Assembly (NCBI GenBank): GCA_963768165.1
Contig: CAVYHJ010000001.1
Location: 1 to 64,000 of the forward strand
DNA: 64,000 nucleotides
Direction of reading: 5' to 3'
Source of the DNA: CAVYHJ01 sp963768165 [NCBI: uncultured bacterium]
GTDB taxonomy: Bacteria; UBP4; UBA4092
Below are positions 60,386-64,000 of this stretch, in pieces. How positions within the stretch are numbered: the stretch's first letter is position 1; every line of letters begins with the position of its first letter. A program made the translations under genes and the position numbers. The notes under the pieces were generated by a model that made no database searches, was not told the DNA's origin, and was given only the letters and a program-made list of their open reading frames with translations.

Positions 60386-62005
60386 ATGTTTCATTTTCAA
60401 GCCAGGAAATTATTAACCGCCCTACTGGACGAGGAATTATCCCAGAGGGGAAAGGAAAAGCTTTGGACCCATATTAATTCCTGTACCCAGTGTCGGAAAG
60501 AATTGGATGAATTGAAGAAATTAAATTCTATTCTTGATTCCCTGCCAAAACAGGAATCGAGAACTGAATTGTATTGGCAGACTCAACAAAAAAATATCTT
60601 GCAAAAAGTACAACAACCTGTCTCTGATTCGGAAATCAAGCCATTACCAAAACCTTCCCGACAAATCGGATGGTGGAAAGTTGCATTGGCTGGTTCGACA
60701 GTGATGGTAGCGTGTTTCGTGGTTTGGTTTAATGTGTATCATTTTCAATCAATTAATCATACCACTCCAGAACAACAATCTTTATCCAATGCCATAACAA
60801 GCTATTCTATTAACAAAAATAATTATCCATCTACAAAACAATCTGAAGCAACTACATCTAAAAATAAAATAAATTCCTCTCAAGGTGAAATGCAGAAGAA
60901 AGTTTTAAGTCAATCTATATCTCTCCCTGAACAAAAGAAACCCGAAATTCTTGCATTAGTGCCAGCACCTGTTGCCGCGCCTCAATCCTCTGCAACCAGA
61001 CGACTCGAGACCTCTAATCGGGCATCGGAACAAGAATCCGGCAAGTTAAAAGATTCAAACATAACGAGTGGAACCAATATGCCTGCCGCTCCGCCAACGG
61101 CATCAACAGTGATTGATGGATTTGATCTTTCATCACGACAAAATAATTCTTTAGGGATAAATTCAACAATGAAGTCAGATACTATTACTTTCGGCGGGTC
61201 TATTCAAGGTGAAGGTGTTTCGGAATATAAGGATAAAGGCTTGAAAACCCAATCGGCTACGACTACTATCCCAAATGATAAAGAAAGATTAGCATTATCA
61301 AATTCTTCCGAAGAAAAAATGGAGTCGGATAAATTGAAAAACGCAGGCATCGGTGGGAGAGCCGAAGGATCCATTTCAACTACATTTAATAAGAAAGCCG
61401 AGATTGCCCCTGCAAGTTCCGTTAAACCACTTTATAGGGGGCCATCTGTAAAACCTGCTTTTGATTTAGCTCAATTAAATGCAGGTTCATCTACCACACA
61501 ATTATTTGATTCAAACGGGCAGATTGAGAATGAGTTTAGTTTTAGTTATCGAGATAGAAAGATGCAAGGAGAAAAAGAGGCAACGCTGAATTTTGAATTC
61601 AAAAATATAAATATAAGAGAGGCATTAGAAACAATTGCGACCACCGCACATATTCAAATCCTGACTATTTCTCCTCAATTGGCAAAAAAGACTACCTTGG
61701 AACTGAAATCTGTCACTTTGGACACGGCGTTACTCAAAGTTGGAGAATTTGCCAATTTGCATTTTCTAACAAAATACCAAGACCTCTATATTCTAACTCC
61801 GCTTCCATTCAATCTATATACCGACAAACCCGGCTACGCTTCATCCACAAATCTACGAGTTTTTATTCCTTCTATCCCGAAAGAACCTTTCGCTTTTGGA
61901 AAGAAATATGCCTGCCCCAATTGCTATGATATTATTTTAAGTCCCGACTGGACATACTGCCCTATTGACGGGTCAAAGATTGATAAATCAATCTTTAAGA
62001 AATAA
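60386..62005 (+). CDS. Membrane-spanning anti-sigma factor with STN-like and zinc-ribbon domains
   Basis: The protein (539 residues) begins with a zinc-binding anti-sigma domain (T-H-I-N-S-C-T-Q-C at residues 28-36: His29, Cys33, Cys36), then has one membrane helix (about 98-118). A long low-complexity Ser/Asn/Thr-rich region follows (about 130-395), then a domain resembling the secretin/TonB short N-terminal STN domain (about 401-472: I-N-I-R-E-A-L-E-T-I-A, L-E-L-K-S-V-T-L-D-T-A-L). It ends in a zinc-ribbon-like motif Y-A-C-P-N-C then Y-C-P-I-D-G. It would hold the neighbouring sigma factor at the membrane until a periplasmic signal arrives. The start at 60386 follows the sigma factor stop. 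Confidence 0.85.
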   Translation: MFHFQARKLLTALLDEELSQRGKEKLWTHINSCTQCRKELDELKKLNSILDSLPKQESRTELYWQTQQKNILQKVQQPVSDSEIKPLPKPSRQIGWWKVALAGSTVMVACFVVWFNVYHFQSINHTTPEQQSLSNAITSYSINKNNYPSTKQSEATTSKNKINSSQGEMQKKVLSQSISLPEQKKPEILALVPAPVAAPQSSATRRLETSNRASEQESGKLKDSNITSGTNMPAAPPTASTVIDGFDLSSRQNNSLGINSTMKSDTITFGGSIQGEGVSEYKDKGLKTQSATTTIPNDKERLALSNSSEEKMESDKLKNAGIGGRAEGSISTTFNKKAEIAPASSVKPLYRGPSVKPAFDLAQLNAGSSTTQLFDSNGQIENEFSFSYRDRKMQGEKEATLNFEFKNINIREALETIATTAHIQILTISPQLAKKTTLELKSVTLDTALLKVGEFANLHFLTKYQDLYILTPLPFNLYTDKPGYASSTNLRVFIPSIPKEPFAFGKKYACPNCYDIILSPDWTYCPIDGSKIDKSIFKK

Positions 62006-62085
62006 TTCTTTTAAATTGAATAAAACCGCCTTTCTTGTTGTTATTACTTTCATAGAACACAATTTTAAATTGAAGGAGACAAACT

Positions 62086-64000
62086 ATGAAAGCAATTTTC
62101 ACAAAATCAATTCGTACCAAACTCTGGATTTCGCTGGGAGTCTTAGGCGTCTTTTTAACGGTGATACTTTCCTATGCCGGTGTTATTGGGATTAAAGAAA
62201 ATAGCGTCCAGGCACGAATTAGGGATAATCAATTGCATGTAACATTGGGACTATCCAATGAATCCACCAGAGAAACAAACGCGAAAATCAATTTTGCTAT
62301 CACGGATATAGACGGTAATATTCTAACCACTTCTTCTCAATCGTTCACGCTTCTTCCGGTGCCCAATAAGAAATACTCGTTTGTGATCCCCGCTAAAATA
62401 AATTCATCAAAATTGGTAACTTATATTTTGAAATATACCGTCATCACGCCGGACGGGAATAGTGTCAGCGGAACGAAAAGCCTGTTTGAAGTCGTCCCTC
62501 AATTAGAGACTCATATCATCGGGCAACGGGAATTCTACGCGGGAAGCAAAGCCTCTATGCGAATCGTTGTCGTCAATCATGCCACCGGAGAACCTGTGCC
62601 GGATGCTAATGTAATAATCAATTTAAGTGCAAATAATAAAATACCCTCTACCCTTCTCTTTCAAGGCAATACCAATGAGAACGGGACTATGGACGCACAA
62701 TTTACCATCCCCAACGATACGACGGAAAGTAATAGTGAATTGCGGATTGCAGTGAATTCCTCCATTGGTAACGACCTTATCAAAGAAAATATTCGTCTCA
62801 AACGGACTTATAAAATCTTGTTAACCACGGACAAACCGCTTTATCAACCGGGGCAAACCATTCATATCCGATCTTTGACTATGCGAGTTCCCGACTTACA
62901 GCCTGTCAAAGAAAGTCCCATTCTATTGGAAGTTAGCGATAGTAAAGGGAACAAAATCTTTAAGAAAGAAATCAAGACCGGGAAATTCGGCATAGCCGCC
63001 GCGGATTTTATTCTGGCGGATGAAATTAATCTTGGACAATATTCCATCAAAGCCTCCCTCGGCAACAACGAAATGGAAAAAAAGGTCACTGTGGATAAAT
63101 ATGTCCTGCCTAAATTCAAAATGGAAATCAAAACCGATAAACAATATTACGCGCCCGGTGAAACAGTAAAAGGTGATATACAATCTGATTATTTCTTTGG
63201 TAAACCGGTAGCGGATGGCAAGGTAGAAATTGTCGCCTCCAAGTTTGAAATTCAGTTTACAGAATTCAGCCGGTTGGAAGGAATGCTCGACAAAACCGGC
63301 CATTATCATTTTGAAATGCGATTGCCCGATTATTTCGCGGGAACACCACTGGAACAGGGCAAAGCTGCCGTCAAATTGGAAGTTTCCGTGACCGATAATG
63401 CCGACCATAAACAGAACAAGACTCAAATGCTCTCCATTTCCAAAGACCCGATTAATATCTACGCCATTCCCGAATCCGGTCAACTGGTTCCCAATTTGGA
63501 AAATATTGTTTATATCCTGACAAGTTATCCGGACGGGTCTCCGGCACAATGTCAGGTTTCGGGGATAAATCCCCTCCTACAAACCAATTCTGTGGGTATC
63601 GCTGTTTACAAACTGACTCCTAAAAATAATTCCGTTAAATTAAATCTTTCTGCCAATGATAAACAAGGTAACCACGTAAACAAGGAAATCACTTTAAGTA
63701 CTGAAACAACCACTGAATCTATCATAATCCATACAAACAAATCCCTCTATCAAGTTGGTGACGCTCTCAACTTAACTGCCATCTCCAGTAGAAAACAAGG
63801 TACGGTCTATGTGGATTTTATTAAAGACGGTCAAACCATGTTGACCAAATCCGTTGACCTCGTTAACGGCAAAGCCATCCTCGAATCCACGCTCGATGAA
63901 ACCCTGTCCGGCAGTCTCCAGATTCACGCTTACATGATTGCCAAATCCGGTGATGTGCTTCGTGATACTCGATTGATTTATGTGAATCCTGCCAATGAAT
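62086..64000 (+). CDS. Alpha-2-macroglobulin-like protein, N-terminal part (runs off the window)
   Basis: An open frame from the ATG at 62086, preceded by GAAGGAG, continues to the window edge (638 codons seen). After a short cytoplasmic stretch and a membrane anchor (about residues 15-38), it shows immunoglobulin-like macroglobulin domains. The MG2 signature T-D-K-P-L-Y-Q-P-G-Q-T-I-H lies near residues 247-259. A second Y-Y-A-P-G-E-T-V and a later N-K-S-L-Y-Q-V-G-D-A-L are similar strands. Bacterial relatives trap proteases in the periplasm. The thioester region, if any, lies beyond the window. It is 80 bases after the anti-sigma gene and may be one of its regulated genes. Confidence 0.88.
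   Translation, partial: MKAIFTKSIRTKLWISLGVLGVFLTVILSYAGVIGIKENSVQARIRDNQLHVTLGLSNESTRETNAKINFAITDIDGNILTTSSQSFTLLPVPNKKYSFVIPAKINSSKLVTYILKYTVITPDGNSVSGTKSLFEVVPQLETHIIGQREFYAGSKASMRIVVVNHATGEPVPDANVIINLSANNKIPSTLLFQGNTNENGTMDAQFTIPNDTTESNSELRIAVNSSIGNDLIKENIRLKRTYKILLTTDKPLYQPGQTIHIRSLTMRVPDLQPVKESPILLEVSDSKGNKIFKKEIKTGKFGIAAADFILADEINLGQYSIKASLGNNEMEKKVTVDKYVLPKFKMEIKTDKQYYAPGETVKGDIQSDYFFGKPVADGKVEIVASKFEIQFTEFSRLEGMLDKTGHYHFEMRLPDYFAGTPLEQGKAAVKLEVSVTDNADHKQNKTQMLSISKDPINIYAIPESGQLVPNLENIVYILTSYPDGSPAQCQVSGINPLLQTNSVGIAVYKLTPKNNSVKLNLSANDKQGNHVNKEITLSTETTTESIIIHTNKSLYQVGDALNLTAISSRKQGTVYVDFIKDGQTMLTKSVDLVNGKAILESTLDETLSGSLQIHAYMIAKSGDVLRDTRLIYVNPANE

Noticed and set aside
62923-63549. 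Minus-strand open frame of 208 codons opposite the macroglobulin gene
   Set aside because: The plus strand carries a continuous frame with macroglobulin motifs; the minus frame has no recognisable product.

Overview
The window looks like a chromosomal segment of a moderately AT-rich, Gram-negative (diderm) bacterium, probably from an uncultured or poorly sampled lineage. A complete Tol-Pal cluster, Pal lipoproteins, a SurA-type chaperone, a lytic transglycosylase, sigma-54, a type IV pilus retraction ATPase and a type II/IV pseudopilin all require an outer membrane and periplasm. The secreted proteins (DNRLRE, SBBP, PKD and glycine-rich GxYG-repeat families) are of the kind common in environmental candidate phyla. 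I cannot name the phylum from this sequence. I saw no rRNA, tRNA, CRISPR array, prophage or intact insertion sequence.

Layout. 0-7.3 kb (mostly minus strand): a SpoIIM-like membrane protein, a seven-repeat SBBP beta-propeller, mannose-1-phosphate guanylyltransferase, and a cluster of three DNRLRE proteins with a pseudopilin among them. 7.7-14.4 kb (minus): tolQ-tolR-tolA/tonB-tolB-pal-cpoB and then rpoN, all in one direction. 14.6-18.2 kb (plus): an unknown gene, then a ywlC-ywlE-rpiB-glyA cluster like that of Bacillus. 18.2-21.7 kb: a transglycosylase whose catalytic domain appears circularly permuted, divergent from a TPR protein that seems to share its N-terminal domain. 21.9-25.3 kb: sdhCAB. 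25.4-34.2 kb (minus): one PKD protein and three mosaic GxYG-repeat paralogues. 34.4-40.1 kb: pilT, a PAS histidine kinase bracketed by copies of the pilT tail, orphan genes, a DinB-like gene and several families of palindromic repeats; this is the most accessory-looking stretch. 40.2-50.4 kb (plus): argG, two tandem 5'-nucleotidases, HU, SurA-like PPIase, pdxA, a second pal, a CLC channel and cytidine deaminase. 50.5-52.0 kb (minus): two tandem-OB-fold paralogues. 52.1-59.3 kb (plus): rsmB-rpe-gcvT-gcvH-gcvPA-gcvPB-lipM-like, a compact operon joining the glycine cleavage system to lipoylation. 59.3-64 kb (plus): a small membrane protein, an ECF sigma factor, an unusual multi-domain anti-sigma factor and the start of an alpha-2-macroglobulin-like protein that runs off the window.

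Together glyA and the gcv operon cover serine/glycine one-carbon metabolism, with lipM supplying octanoyl or lipoyl groups to GcvH. The Tol-Pal genes, the extra Pal, SurA, the transglycosylase and the macroglobulin all serve the envelope. The parts least explained by known families are the permuted transglycosylase, the mosaic repeat-protein cluster, the anti-sigma architecture, and the dense palindromic repeats around 37-41.5 kb.
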